NCBI GenBank assembly: GCA_008828725.1
Contig: MEHQ01001659.1
Coordinates: 47,123-111,122 of the forward strand
Direction: 5' to 3'
DNA: 64,000 nt
Source of the DNA: Saccharina japonica
Taxonomy: Eukaryota > Sar > Phaeophyceae > Laminariales > Laminariaceae
In this document: positions 33,262-45,405 of the stretch, one piece after another
Numbering within the stretch: position 1 is the first letter of the stretch
Layout of the letters: the number at the start of each line of letters is the position of its first letter
The notes under the pieces: model-generated
Told to the model about the DNA's origin: nothing
Seen by the model: only the letters and a program-made list of their open reading frames with translations
The model's database searches: none
Translations under genes and position numbers: made by a program

Positions 33262-34660
33262 CAATGTGATGGCGTTCAGTCGTGTTTCGATATCTGACGC
33301 TTACGTGCAGAATCAAAGCAATGCCAAGTGGTGCAGGAAAACGGCAATGCTGCATGTTGAAATATTCAGTTATCATCAGTCTCAGAACTGAAATCAGTCG
33401 CTTTCGGTGTTCCCTGGATAGTCTCAGTCCTCAGGACAGTTTGTGAGAGTTACGACAACAATGTGATGGCGCTCGCTCGTGTTTTGATATCTGACAAACA
33501 CATACAGAATCAAGGCAATGCCAGGTGTTGCAGGAAGAAGGAAACGCTAATTGTTGTTGCTCAGTTCGCAACTTCGTTTCTCAGTCTCTGTCACAAATGC
33601 ACCAGCCGAGGTGCCGGGCTCAGGTTCGGTACGTGCGGCAAAAATACTTCGTGCCGAGCAAGCGGTTCCGCGTGAATAGTCGAGATACTTCAAAGCTGGG
33701 GGGGGTCTCAATTCTTCTCTGCGTCTCGTGTCTGAGCAGACTCGTACCTACAGCACTATACACTACAACAGTAGTACCGTACAGCAGCAGCACGCACGCG
33801 TACTGCATACAGCAGTAAGTATTCGTACCAGGTAATGTACTGCTGCAGTAGTACACACCGTGAAAAGGGAGCTAGCTACTCCAAGTACAGTAGTATGAAT
33901 AGTAATAGTTGTAGTAGGAGCTATGAATCCGCCCGAGAAAAAAAAACATCCACGGTGATGGTAATATTATTGATTGAGCCGAGTTTTTATTCAGTTCGCA
34001 ACCTCATTTCTCAGTCTCAACAGTCAGACTCAGAAATGTAACCAGTCACTTTCGGTGTTCCCTTGATAGTCTCAGTTCTCAGGATACTTTGTGACATTTA
34101 CGACAACAATGTGACCCATGGCATCCGCTCGTGTTTTGATATCTGACACATACTTACGGAATCAAGGCAATGCCAAACGTGTTGTTGCAGGAAGAAGGAA
34201 ACGCTAACTCTGTCTTGATACTCGTTCGCAACTTCATTTCTCAGTCTCTGCCAGAAATGCACCAGTCGAGGTCCCGGTGGCGGGCTCAGTTTCAGGTTTG
34301 GCACGTGCGGCAAAAACACTTCGTGCCGAGAAAGCGGTTCCGCGTGGATATGTAAAATCAAGATACTTCAAAGCTGGCAACGGGGGGGGGGCATCTCAAT
34401 TCTTCTCTGACTCTCGTGTCTGAGCAGACTCGTATCTACAGCAGTATGTACTACACAGCAGTAAGCAGCAGTACAATACATACCAGCTGCTCGCTACGTC
34501 GTATATACAGTACTCGTACCTGGTACTACTGTACTACGTACTGCTTTTGCGTAGCACAGCAGTAATAGTTCTACCCTAAAAAGGCAGCTACAGCAATAGT
34601 ATAGTACGAGTAGCTATATTAACCCACCCGAAAAACAATTCCGCTGAGTTTTCATTCCTC
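33262..34660 (+). repeat. Tandem repeat, ~650-bp unit, two copies plus a partial one
   Basis: The unit starts CAATGTGAT..GTCGTGTTT..GATATCTGAC. A partial unit is at 33262-33458, a full one at 33459-34106 and a third at 34107-34660. Shared blocks include CAGTC(G/A)CTTTCGGTGTTCC, GCGGCAAAAA(T/C)ACTTCGTGCC and TCTCAATTCTTCTCTG. No frame is kept between copies. Confidence 0.8.
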
Positions 34661-34990
34661 CGTGTATCTTTGATTTTTTTATTGAGGCGAAATATTTAGA
34701 GTGGACTCAGCACCACAAGTATCTTCATCAGAAGCAACGGCGCCGTAAATATCATTCTCAGCGGCGAGGCATTTCCGCAAGATCCGCAAGCTCCGCCCAC
34801 TTCGGGGTCGCTGCGCTCGGGGGCGGCGCGATACCCGAGAGTGCGCGCGGGCGGAAAGTGAGGGGCGGAGGTTGAGGGACGCGACCCTCGAGAAACGCGA
34901 TCGAGAAAGCGAACGCTTGGACGTCGAAATGGGTCCTGAGTGGGAATCCGGTCTGAAGCGAAGTCGAATTCGAGGAGGTCTGAAAGCACC

Positions 34991-35404
34991 TGAGCGGTTG
35001 CAGATTATCACATATATATCTATATGTCGAAACCCCTGTTTTTTCGTAGGTTGTGCCGTTGGTTCGCATTTCGATTCATCGCTACTTCGAACGAGTGCGG
35101 TAGGCACCAACCGACGGCGCTCTCGTTAACAGGAGCTCCGATCACCAAGGAGTAGTCAAGCGCGAATATGTGGGTGACCTGATATGGGTCCTGGTTACAG
35201 AGCGGTCGCAGATTGTCTCATATATATCTATGCCGAAGCCCCTGTTTTTTTCGAGGGTTGTGCCGTTGGTTCGCATTTCGATTCATCGCTACTTCGAACG
35301 AGTGCGGTAGGCACCAACCGACGGCGCTCTCGTTGACAGGAGATCCGAACACCAAGGAGTAGTCAAGCTCGAATCTATGGGTGACCTGATATGGGTCCTG
35401 GTTA
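34991..35404 (+). repeat. Tandem duplication, ~206-bp unit, two copies
   Basis: Copies at 34991-35196 and 35197-35404 are nearly identical over GAGCGGT(T/C)GCAGATT, AACCGACGGCGCTCTCGTT and the end TGACCTGATATGGGTCCTGG. The high identity points to a recent duplication. Confidence 0.9.
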
Positions 35405-37591
35405 CAAAACCATGCGCACTCGAGAAGGCTGACGGTTGTGGGGTTTGGACACACGGCCGTTTTTCGAAGGCATCATCCTGGGAAGATGTGTTGTGTCGAC
35501 CCTCGGCGGCAAAGCTGTGATCATCGGACTTGCACGGCGGCGATGAGCGGACAGAACCATGGCTATCGGCACTTCTACCATGGTGAGGGTGTGCGAGCTG
35601 GCTTCAAACGGTAGAGCAACCATGGTATTCGAAGTTTGCCCCCTTATAGCTTGTACGCCGTCCATTCTACAGCCTGCAGCAGTAACAAGTAGACTGTGTT
35701 GTCGCGTATATACTTGTTGATGCCGTACCCTCACCCAACGGAGCCCAGGGGCATTCCATGCTCGGAATCCCCAACTTCTACAAGGTACGTCTATGTTGCT
35801 TCGGGTATCAGCTTTCAACTCGCCACTCTGCATTTATTTTCCGCGACGAACTCGTTTGACGCGACCACGAATAGGATGCAACGAAAGTACACAACGGCTC
35901 GTACACGGTACGAGAGTCTCACTGGTATTGCTACGTGCATCGCACTACTCTACCAGTATACCGGTACAACATTCAAATTTCCCAACGGCCTTGATGTTTG
36001 AACTTTGACATTTAGCAGCAGGTAGGTTGTAAAGTGGAACACAGCAGCTGGAATTACAGAAGAGATTACCCTACCAGGCAATAGACTTGGCATAAAGTAT
36101 AGGCGCGGCAGCCTCCGCCAACTAGGTGTGCACGAGTCTACAACGCGTACACTGGTTCCGTATCTACCACCACATTCGTGTGTGTCAGTAGGTGACATTC
36201 CAGTACTACTGCTGTCCGTACGTTTTGGGTGTCTGACGTTTGTGCCTCCCTTTACACGTGTACGGGTATACAAAGCGAAGGCCCGGCGCGGCTGCCGGAT
36301 TCCCGGCGGCGGCTCTGTGTATACCGATATATGATCGAGATACGAGGCTGGTGTACCCAGACTCGCCTATAACGAGCCCGACTCTGCAGCCATGCGCTGT
36401 GTTATTTTCTGGGCAATGTGTGTTGTATGTAGTGTGCATGGTGCATGAGCTGCTGCTTTGGATTTCCAGACGCCAGGGGCTTCAGATATATACTATTGGT
36501 AGCGGTATGGCCATGGGTCCGTCTCGCACATATATAGGCGTTCTTTACCAGCTGGTATGAGGTCAAAACGCTACATGATGTACTTGATTTTCCAACGTAC
36601 CACTGGTTGGTGTGTGTTACCGCAACGGTACCGGTTGTGGGTGACATCCATCCCCTGTACGCATACGTACATACCTGGTAGATTAGATACAGGAGGAAGC
36701 ACGTGTTTGTACGCTTCTTACTATTAAAGGAACGCTCGACCAACCGTCGGTCATCCTGATACTATTATACAAAATATGTACTACGGTACGTACGTCTGAT
36801 TTGTGCAGCAATCGAGTAGCACGCAGCGACTGCCAATTGCAGTGTGTCTGCGGAAAGCACGTCACGTAGCTCGGCGACGTATTGATTGCTGTAAACGTTA
36901 TACCAAGCGTAGCAACCAAGCACCAAGCACCAAGCACCCAGCAACTCACGACCCATATGCCGAGCATACACGTTATAAAGATTTGATTTGTGTAGGTGTG
37001 GCAAGATTTATTTCTTGGGAGGCAAACGATCCCGACTACTCGCACGTTCCGGATGTTCCGCCCCGTGGTCTATTCGGGCTGTTGGGTGGTGACGTGGATA
37101 CGTACTGCTGTAGTCGTTCTTAATGCTGTCGCAAATGGTCGAAAGTTGGTATGGTTTCGATCAAATGGGGTGAAAAAAGAGGTCAATCGGGGGGAGTAGA
37201 TAAATTTAGTAGGTACGTGGGGTTACCCCCCCCTAAGATGTGGTCAAAGGGGGGACTTCGTTTGCTCCCTCGTGAGCCGCCGTCCCGTTAGGCCCAAGGA
37301 CGTGCCTGAAAAAAACAATAGTTGTGTGCGTGCTTGGCATGGGCTTCGGGCATCTCGCCAGGGCTTCGGAATGGCGTTTGAGACCTGTTTGGGCCCGCGG
37401 AAGCGCGTTCCGCGGGCGCATTTTGACCCTACCCCCAAATGGCCGTAAAACCAGGGGGTATACCCCCAAATGACAATTTACCTAAAAAAACAGCGTGGAA
37501 CCGAAAATCACTACCACGAAGAGTATACCAGGTACACCAGGGTACACTCGTATATATGTTTGTACGTATCATAGCGCAAAACCATGCACCA
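35405..37591. other. Unassigned DNA
   Basis: No supported gene. Frames of 100-143 codons occur on both strands (for example 35402-35833 minus) without recognisable domains. AGCACCAAGCACCAAGCACC is a small tandem repeat near 36,918. GGGGGTATACCCCC at 37454-37467 is a perfect 14-bp palindrome. Confidence 0.3.
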
Positions 37592-37898
37592 TGTTGGTCA
37601 TAAATGATCGTCATAAGTCGCACCCGTGTCTGATGTGTCTGATCGTGTGAATACGTACGTGGCATGCGTGATACGTACGTGTGATTTGTGTAACTGGAAT
37701 ATGCGGCGGGATCTTGGTTTCCCGGATGGGTTTTGGTAGGAGTATCATCTGGATAGGGAGGGGTGAAGCCCTCTCCGTTCACTTCTTCATGACGGTGGTT
37801 TCTAATATTAACCTGGACAACATCTTCTCTCTTGCCTCATCGCGAGCTCGACCCTCTCTTCACCCAGACGCACCCAGTGCACGAGTTGACCCCTTACG
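37592..37898 (+). repeat. Dispersed repeat R4, copy 1
   Basis: Matches 42202-42501 in direct orientation from TGTTGGTCATAAATG to GAGTTGACCCCTTA(C). Divergence is modest. The copy here is followed by the open frame at 37947. Confidence 0.85.
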
Positions 37899-37946
37899 CT
37901 AGCGTCTGACCATAGTCACGGTAGCTCGGGCACGGGGTGCAGCACC

Positions 37947-38097
37947 ATGGTGGGTTTTGAGATCGTTCGGGAGGAGCTACCCTGGATGACGACGATCCTC
38001 GCGCAGGAGAGACAACACCACGAGAGGGCACACATCGGGTTGGGGAAGTGGACTGCTGAGGCATGGCTTGAGCTAGAGGAAGCAGCAGCAGCACCAT

Positions 38098-38130
<33 letters not shown>

Positions 38131-38975
38131 CAACAGCAGCAGCAAAGCAGGAGGAGCATACACGTCAAGGTGAGCCGGGCGCAAGGTGCAATACTCGTAC
38201 AAATTTATCGAATTCTCACTTGCTCACTAGGAAGGAAAAGCAACAAGCCATAGATAGAAATGTTGATCAGCAGCTGATAGCCACGGGGTACGCAATCGCA
38301 CAAAGTGCACTAAAGGAAGCAGGAAGGAAGAAGAGTACGCAAGCCCAGGACAAGGAGCCTAGGAGCAGCGAATACCCCACCGCCGCCGACCCAGTGCTAG
38401 ATATAGCGAGGAAAGCAACCCAGAGGAACCACAGCAACGACGACAACAAGTCCGGACGTCTACGTACGTCGACAAAGGCGACAAGGAGGGGGCAGTGATG
38501 GAGGAAACGGAAAAAATATAGGGAAAGGGGTATGGTAGGATGGGATGGCGGAAAGGAGCTCGTAAGAGAGAAGGCACTGCAAGAGTCGGACGAGGAGGAG
38601 CAGAACCAGTCAGGGCGTGAGGTGGTATCGCACGAGGTCGATTTGATGACGGATATGGGATTGATAGATGGATGCGAGCAGGAGGAGTACGACACGAGCA
38701 ATGGGATGGAGCAAAGCCACCGGCAGCAGCAGATGATGCTTCCGCCACCGGAGGCAGGTGCTTTTTGGAAAGGGGAGGGTGGAGGTTGGAGAGTCGGGGG
38801 GACGAGAGTGGAGAGGAGCATAGCAGCCAGATGGAGAACACGGGTAATCGGCTGGGAATCGGAGACCAGCAGCAAGCGCAGGCGATGTCCACTGCGAGCA
38901 CGCGTTCGCGAGAAGAACACCATCATCCGTCAGCGACTTGAAGGGGACCAGGATCTTTTTGATAGAGCGTTTTGA
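37947..38975 (+). pseudogene. Hypothetical 342-codon frame with one internal stop
   Basis: The ATG at 37947 (context CACCATGG) opens a frame ended by TGA at 38496-38498. The same frame then stays open to 38975. The first part has a poly-Ala run from CAG repeats (38085-38150 region) and a KEKQQAIDRNVDQQL helix. The second part is acidic (ESDEEEQNQ) and ends in a basic segment. One stop in 343 codons suggests a recently broken gene, a readthrough site or chance. No family is recognised. It lies on the strand opposite the glycosyltransferase-like gene, inside its putative first intron. Confidence 0.4.
38082..38150 (+). repeat. CAG trinucleotide tract
   Basis: Imperfect (CAG)n with CAA and CCA interruptions; read in frame as poly-Ala/Thr in the hypothetical frame starting at 37947. 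Confidence 0.95.
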
Positions 38976-39107
38976 TGATGGACGTACCAGAGCTGTTAGA
39001 CGGTTAAATACTTTTGTCGCTTTTTCAGCTGTTTATTGTCCTCAACGTACGTACTCGTAGGGTTTTTGTTTTAAGTTACGAACTGCTGTGTCTGTTGCAT
39101 CTGTAAG

Positions 39108-40378
39108 GTATACAAGGGCTCCGCTCCGCGGGCGGCTGACGCCGCCCGCTACGCTCGCGTAAGGAAAGGGGCAGAAGAGGCTTATGATGTAGTGCAAACA
39201 AGCATCGACTTGAAAATGCCAAGAGGTTCATGGTATACAGGGAAGAAACGCCGGACTTGACATGCATGCAAAACATGCTCGGGATGCACATTAGCTCTTT
39301 GCTTCAGGACAACAAAGCTGTATGTTCGAAAGAGAAATCACAGCAACACGGCTCACAGCACGGCGCTGCGCTGTCTGCTGTGATTTGCGTAATTCGTGCC
39401 TTTTTCGTGAGTATGTGTGGTAGGACAACAACAACGGTGGTGATAGTACCTCCTACTTCGTATGTATGAAAGAGAAAGCACAGCGGCACAGCACGGTCGT
39501 CGAGTCGTGAAGTACGAAAAACAGAAAATCAACTAAACTGAGAAAGACGTCGTACACATGTTTATGTACGTACTTACGTAAATCTATGAAGTACTCGTAC
39601 TCGAACGAAACGGCAGGAGCGAGAAACGAAAAACGGTTTGAAAAAATTGAAATCAATTGGTCGTACTCTCACAGCTGACGTAATTTTACAATTTCATAAA
39701 AAATCATGAAAACTTATTGTTGAAAAAAAAAACCAATCAGGCCGATTGCGCCGCATAAACAAAAACAAGTTGAGACATCGTTGGCGTGTGGTCAGCCTTG
39801 ACGCTCCCCGCCCCTTCGCGATCACCTCGCCATCGATTCGGTTCGAGGCGAGCTCACTGCCTCTCTATCCCAGTGAGCCCCGTGGCCCGCCTCGCGTGAA
39901 GCCCGGTGCTTACCGTGACCCTCGTTCGGCCGCTCCATCATGATGGTTTTCAAACTGCCGGGCATTCTCTTAAAAAAATATTCGTTCCGAGAAATAAGCA
40001 CCACTTGAATTTTATTCTACAGTAATAAACGACCCTTATATTTTCGGACATGCTGCAGCAGCAACGCAGAAAAAGCGCCTTCATGCTTCCCTCGTGTCTC
40101 GATGGACACGCCACGCCTCGCCACGAAAAAGGCCACCGCGCTCCTTCCGCCCCCTCCCTCTAGTGGCCAGCGCCCTCCCATACCCGCGATGGCGCCTGGC
40201 TCGCCCGCACTGCCGTGCTCTCTGGGCACACGCACGAACCCAAAACTGAAAGGGGAAGACGCCTCTCGCGAACTAAGGCATACAGGGAACAAAGAGAGAA
40301 AGCAACGCTGGGCAAGTAATGACAGGAGGCGGTGTCGAAGTGGGAGCTCTGAGAGGCCAGGGATGGGCAATCCCTGGG
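39108..40378 (-). repeat. Hairpin-ended repeat R5, left copy (inverted relative to 47.7 kb)
   Basis: The reverse complement of 47729-48476, but longer by about 535 bases (39497-40037) that the other copy lacks. One end carries a perfect 9-bp hairpin GCGGGCGGC/GCCGCCCGC (39128-39149). The other end has a frame at 40102-40389 whose SGQRPPIPAMAPGSP segment is also kept in the other copy. It is probably a mobile repeat of unknown class. Confidence 0.8.
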
Positions 40379-40415
40379 CGAGATATTAGTAAGTAAGTCT
40401 ATGGAAGTTGTCAAC

Positions 40416-40432
40416 CCCCCCCCCCCCCCCCC
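40416..40432 (+). repeat. Poly-C run
   Basis: About 17 consecutive C just outside the R5 left copy. Similar runs are at 41198-41213 (C), 17720-17732 (G) and 61381-61398 (G). Confidence 0.95.
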
Positions 40433-40459
40433 TTCCTTCCTCGCCCCCCCCTGCGTCGA

Positions 40460-41640
40460 AGTGTATTTTTATTTAATTTTTTCACTTACATGTGGCGCAG
40501 CACCAGGTATGCCGCATTTCATCGCTACGATTATGTACCTGGTAGTAATATTGTTTTGTATGATATCGCACAGGAGAGTGTGACGTTGTTTGTCGTACAC
40601 CGTATGTATAGATGTCGTACAATGGTTCTGTTCAGCTGGCGACACACAGAAGAGTAATAGACTTTGATTTTGCTGGTTGGATGTTCTTGGGTTTTTCATT
40701 TTTTGCTGAATGTCTTGCCACATATATACAATACATACTATTACTAGTACGATATACAAGACGGTATGCAGTATTTACGGTCTGAATTTCGATCTACGTA
40801 CGTCTGAAATTTCAGGTGGTACTCTATCTGCCTACTTTACGCAGGGGAGTATGTCGTATATCGCTGTGGTTGTTCTTCGTCTGCGCATACATACATAGCA
40901 TACACACCAGTAAGAATCAGCTGTCCTGACCGTTGATGAGATTCGTACGTACAGAAAATTAATCTCCAAACTTTGCCGACCAGAGAAGGGATAAACTGAC
41001 AAATACCTATCGTTTCGATCACGTACGTACATAGTTTGATGAGACGCACGAGTAGGGACTATATATACCAGTAGTGCAAGTACTACAGCACGACCCCCTC
41101 CCCTTCCTTCGCCGCCGCAGGAAGCATCATTTTGACTATGTTTTTGTTTGTTTTTATATGTTTGGTACACGCTGTAAAAGTTTTGAAGTTTTGAACGCCC
41201 CCCCCCCCCCCCCGGGAGCATTACTCTGACTATTTTTTGCTTGGGTTTTGATTGTGTTACTATATGCGCTCGAGAATTATTGTTTTCTTCTGTTCGCATC
41301 CCCCGGGCTTGAAACATTATTCTGACTATTTTCGCGTGGGGTATAATTGGGATTTATATGCGCTGGATAATGGATGATTTATTTTGTGCGTTAGCCCCCC
41401 CTGCCCCCCCCCCCTCAATATGCAAATTTGATCAATATTTGAATACCATTAGCCTAACACTGCATAGAGTACACTCACGTAGGGAGGGGCTAGATAGTAC
41501 GTGCCCCGTGAGGGTCCTTATGGATATTATATTATTACTGTTTCAAATTATATGGAAGACGCATTGATATTTGATCATGGTCTTATGGAAATGTGAATTA
41601 GTTTTATGGCAAGTGTCTTTGTGATGATTATGTGTATCTT
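40460..41640. other. Unassigned DNA
   Basis: No supported gene. Short TACGTACG palindromes are frequent. A frame at 40832-41317 minus reads through the poly-C run at 41198 and has no domain. Confidence 0.3.
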
Positions 41641-41689
41641 TGTGATGATGTTGTGTGTCTAATGTTGAGTTTGTATTCTACTCCACTTA

Positions 41690-41985
41690 TTTTGTTGGTT
41701 TTTCAAGATTGCTCATTGATTCTTCGGGATTGATTCCTGATTTTTGTTGGTTTTTCGGCACTGGTTTGGGATTTATCGGAAATCATTTGGGGCTTTTCAG
41801 AGTTAATTTTGGGTTTTTCGTCACTGGTTTTGATTTTTCGGATTTTTTTTTGGTATTTTCGGAGTTGAGTTTGATTGTTTCGTCACTAATTCTGGATTTT
41901 TCGGAGTTGAGTTTGGTTTTTTCGAGCCTAATTTTGTTTTTTCGGAGTCAATTTAGGGTTTTTCGGTACGGCTTTGGTTGATTGT
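41690..41985 (+). repeat. T-rich minisatellite with TTTTTCGG motif
   Basis: Seven or more imperfect copies of a roughly 30-base unit containing GGTTTTTCGGAGTTGAGTTT-like sequence. Its hydrophobic 108-residue translation (Phe/Leu/Ser) reflects the repeat, not a gene. Confidence 0.75.
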
Positions 41986-42201
41986 TGGGATTTTGGATGA
42001 GCTTGGTGTTCACAACAGGGAGGCCGTTGTTTGGTTCTGTAGTGAGTTTTTAAAATTACTCTGTTTGGAGTAATATAGCACCACAGCAGTACTACTTGTA
42101 GTGTTACGACAAAAGGATTCATGTGTTGGATGATTGTGGACCTACTCTGAGTACGGCATATAGATATTGTTATCATGACAGTGTGCTGCGACTAGGGAGG
42201 C

Positions 42202-42501
42202 TGTTGGTCATAAATGTTAGTCAGAAGTTGCACCCGTGTCTGATGTGTCTGATCGTACGAATACGTACGTGGCGTACGTGATACATACGTGTGATTTGTG
42301 TAACTGGAATATGCGGCGGGATTTTGGTTTTCCCGGGTTTTGGTTAGAGTATCATCTGGATACGGAGGGGTGAAGCCTCCTCCGTTCACTTCTTCATTAC
42401 GGTGGTTTCTAATATACACCTGAACAACATCTCTCTCGCCTCATCGCGAGCTACACCCTCTCTTCACCCAGACGCACCCAGTGTACGAGTTGACCCCTTA
42501 C
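42202..42501 (+). repeat. Dispersed repeat R4, copy 2
   Basis: Second copy of 37592-37898, about 100 bases before the LINE. Confidence 0.85.
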
Positions 42502-42810
42502 ACGAGATGTTGAACAATAATATATATAGTACGTTTTCTAATTGTTTCCATAATTTGAAAGGTTTAAAATAAAATACAAGTACAAAAAAGAACACTTAAT
42601 ATAAATACAAGCATCCTCCTCCCCGGCCTGCCTCCCTGCTGAGGTAGGCCGAGGCCCGTAAGTGGACTTAAACCTCGAAAGACCACTCAACCCAGACGGA
42701 TACACGGTCCCTAGCACCGTTCAGAGGGGGATCCTGAGTCTGGCAGTCGGGAGTTACTGCTATCGTGAGATCAGGGTAACTCGTGACGCAGCCAGCTCGG
42801 GTGGCTGCAG

Positions 42811-43056
42811 ATGGGGTTAAACCCTAACGCCCCGGCTTGGACACCGGGGCCATGCAGCAGCAGAGAGCACGGAGAGGGTGGCGGAGTGACTGCACACCGT
42901 GTGGGTATGCACCAGAGAGAGGAAGGAAGAGAATCCAGAGCTGGAGGGTCGAGCCGCTCCGGGATGAGGCGTACCTCTGGTACAACAGACAAGCACCGGG
43001 TTAACTGGGTTAACTTTTTTTTACTATACCCCGAGAGTGCGCAAAGCAACCAATAA
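42811..43056 (+). CDS. Short leader ORF of the LINE
   Basis: 81 codons from ATG 42811 (MGLNPNAPAWTPGP..), ending just before the endonuclease frame. It may be the true N-terminal start of the LINE protein, displaced by a frameshift, or a separate small ORF. No domain is recognised. Confidence 0.35.
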   Translation: MGLNPNAPAWTPGPCSSREHGEGGGVTAHRVGMHQREEGRESRAGGSSRSGMRRTSGTTDKHRVNWVNFFLLYPESAQSNQ

Positions 43057-43067
43057 AAAACATATAA

Positions 43068-44399
43068 AAAAGGGCACGAAGGAGGAAAAGGAGGGGCCGG
43101 GCAAAGCGTAGGCTGGCTAGGAAGGCACCACGTATCGCCCGGGAGAGGCAGCAGAGTACACTTGTTAGGGTAGCAACCTGGGATGTGCGCACTCTGGCTG
43201 TAAAAGGGGCTAACGGCTATGGGAGAGCCTGCAGCATCCTGTACGAGGCAGCGAGACAAAACGTTTCGGTGTTAGGGCTACAGGAGACAAGGAGGGCAGG
43301 CCGAACGGAATTCGCAGCAGCAGGGTTTCGGGGGTTCTGCTGTGGCACGGAGACAGGTGGAACACACGGTGTTGGAATAGCCGTTAAAGAGTCAATGTGC
43401 AGGAACTCTGCGCACACCACCGAATATATCGATGAACGCCTTATGGCCATGAGGTTTGAGACAACGGGCCACCGCGGAGCGGTCAACTTCGTAGCTGCAT
43501 ACGCCCCAACAGAGGTCGCAACCGCCGACAGCAAGAATAGATTCTGGGCAAAACTTGACAGCCTCGTGCGGGGGATCCCTGCCAAGGAGTGTGTCTATGT
43601 ACTGATGGACGCCAATGCGCGGACGGGAGAGATGGTGGATGGAGAGGAACGTATCATGGGCGAGCACGGGCGTGATAAGCTAAACGACAATGGCAGGCTG
43701 CTGCTGACCTTCGCAACGGACAACAGACTAGCAATCACGAACACCTTCTTCCCCACACGTAAGGGTGGGATATGTCACACATACAACGGCGTGGGGGGGG
43801 ACGAATGCCGGCGCATCGATTCCATCCTCACGCGACAGGCACACCGCGGCCGAGTGTCCAACATAGTCGTCGTTCCCCAACCGGTACGCCCAGTAAAGGC
43901 GGACTCAGACCACAACATGGTAGCCACCGTCGTCCTCGGTGGCAGACTTGCCCACAACCGAGCAGTGCGGACCAAATCGAAACAGCAGCAGTTCAGCCGA
44001 CAGCAATTGCAGGTCGAAACAGCACGACGGGCGGTGAGCGAGCGGTTCATCCACAACCTCGACAAACAACCGGGTGAGCCAGCGACCACCACAGCGGGGA
44101 TGGCGACGTTGTTTACCAATGCCCTCCTCGACGCGGCGCAGACGGTACTACCCGAGGAACCGCGGAGACGACGCACGCAGGAGTGGTGTGAGACCCCAGT
44201 GACGAGAGCAGCTTTGGAGGAGGCCCTTGCCAAGCGGCGGGAAGCGCGCCGCGCGATGAGGGGCAATTGGACCACAGCGACATGGAGGACCCTGAACGCA
44301 GAATGTAAGGGAGTGACCGCAACAGTCGAAACGGGCATTTATGCCCACCTCGACAAGTACGTGGCGGAGCTCGAAGCGTCTACAAGGACCGTGACATGA
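43068..44399 (+). pseudogene. LINE endonuclease domain
   Basis: The frame is open from 43068 and starts with a very basic stretch. ATWDVRTL near 43176 is the usual start of the apurinic-endonuclease fold; the conserved Asn of WNVRTL is Asp here. Catalytic motifs LGLQETR, YVLMDANAR, CRRIDSILTR and ADSDHNMV are all present in order. The domain nicks target DNA to prime reverse transcription. There is no in-frame ATG upstream of the fold, and GTG at 43185 lies inside it. A helical linker follows to TGA at 44397-44399. Confidence 0.85.
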
Positions 44400-44428
44400 G
44401 AGGGCTGTAAAAACACCTTAAGAGATCA

Positions 44429-45128
44429 GTGGGCCTCAGCGGGAAACAAGCGGGGGGGCAGCAGTTCGTCACGGACGAGAATGGCGTGCTGCTCCGGAGC
44501 AAGGAAGACATCCTCCAGCGATGGGCGGGATTCTTCGGCACCCTCCTCAACACCAAGCCCCCCACCCTGAACCCAGACATCTCCAAAAAACGACGCAACG
44601 ACCAGCGACGCGAGCCACCCGGCGGTTGGGAGCGGGCCAGACCTCGAGGAGGTGGAACGGGCAACGAAAGGCCTGCAGAACTGGAAGGCACCCGGCCATG
44701 ACTCCCTCCTTGCCGAGTTGCTCAAGATCGATGACGACGAACCCGTCGTCCTGGAGCGCCTGCATGCCATCCTCGTCGACGTGTGGAACGGAGGAGAGAT
44801 CCCGCAAGAGTGGAAGGATGCAACCATCAAAGTGCTGTACAAGAAGGGCGACCGGTCCAACTGGAACAACTTCAGGGGGATCTCGCTACTATCGCACGTA
44901 GGCAAAGTCCCCGCCAAACTCATCACCAACCGCCTAAGCGCCTTCTGCGAAGCCAACAACATCCTCTCGGAGGAACAGTGCGGCTTCCGACCTCGTCGAT
45001 CCACAGTATGCATACTGTTCGTCGTGCGCCGACTCCAGGAACTAGGGCGGAGAAGGAGAATACCGCTCCACATGTGCTTCGTCGACCTACAGAAGGCCTA
45101 TGACTCGGTGGACCGAGAGCTGCTATGA
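44429..45128 (+). pseudogene. LINE reverse transcriptase, N-terminal part (frameshifted)
   Basis: FVTDENGVLLRSKEDILQRW (44,460-44,520) is in one frame, and the rest from about 44,640 (ERATKGLQNWKAPGHDSL) is in another. Motifs follow in order: IPQEWKDATIKVLYKKGD, NFRGISLLSHVGKV, EEQCGFRPRRST, and FVDLQKAYDSVDREL with the first catalytic Asp. TGA at 45126-45128 stands where a Trp codon is usual. Confidence 0.85.
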
Positions 45129-45405
45129 AAGGTGCTGGCCAGGGCCGGGGTTCCTGCGGAGATGGTCGCCGTCATCCGCCAATTCCACGACGGAATGCGG
45201 GCCCGGGTGCGCATGGACGATGGAGAACTGTCGGACTTTGTTCTTGGTCACGCAGGGCTTGCGACAAGGTTGTGTGCTGTCCCCACTGCTGTTCAACATT
45301 TTCTTCGCCGCGGCCCTAAAGGTCGTTATCGTACGATTCAGCGAGGACGATGGTATCATGCAGAACCTAGTGTCCCTGAAGGAGGAGACGGGAGCAAGGA
45401 CGTAG
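45129..45405 (+). pseudogene. LINE reverse transcriptase, middle part (frameshifted)
   Basis: The frame continues to about 45,240 ([18 protein letters not shown]) and then shifts by one base near [20 protein letters not shown], the fingers/palm motif before YADD. It ends at TAG 45403-45405. Confidence 0.82.

Noticed and set aside
35402-35833. 143-codon minus frame with protein-like composition
   Set aside because: No family recognised, it overlaps the end of a tandem repeat and there is no start or splice evidence; left undecided rather than called.
38267-38926. 219-codon Ser/Leu-rich minus frame
   Set aside because: Mirror of the plus frame at 37947-38975, which has the better start context and composition.
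41655-41981. Hydrophobic 108-codon frame resembling a membrane protein
   Set aside because: Composed of the T-rich minisatellite unit.
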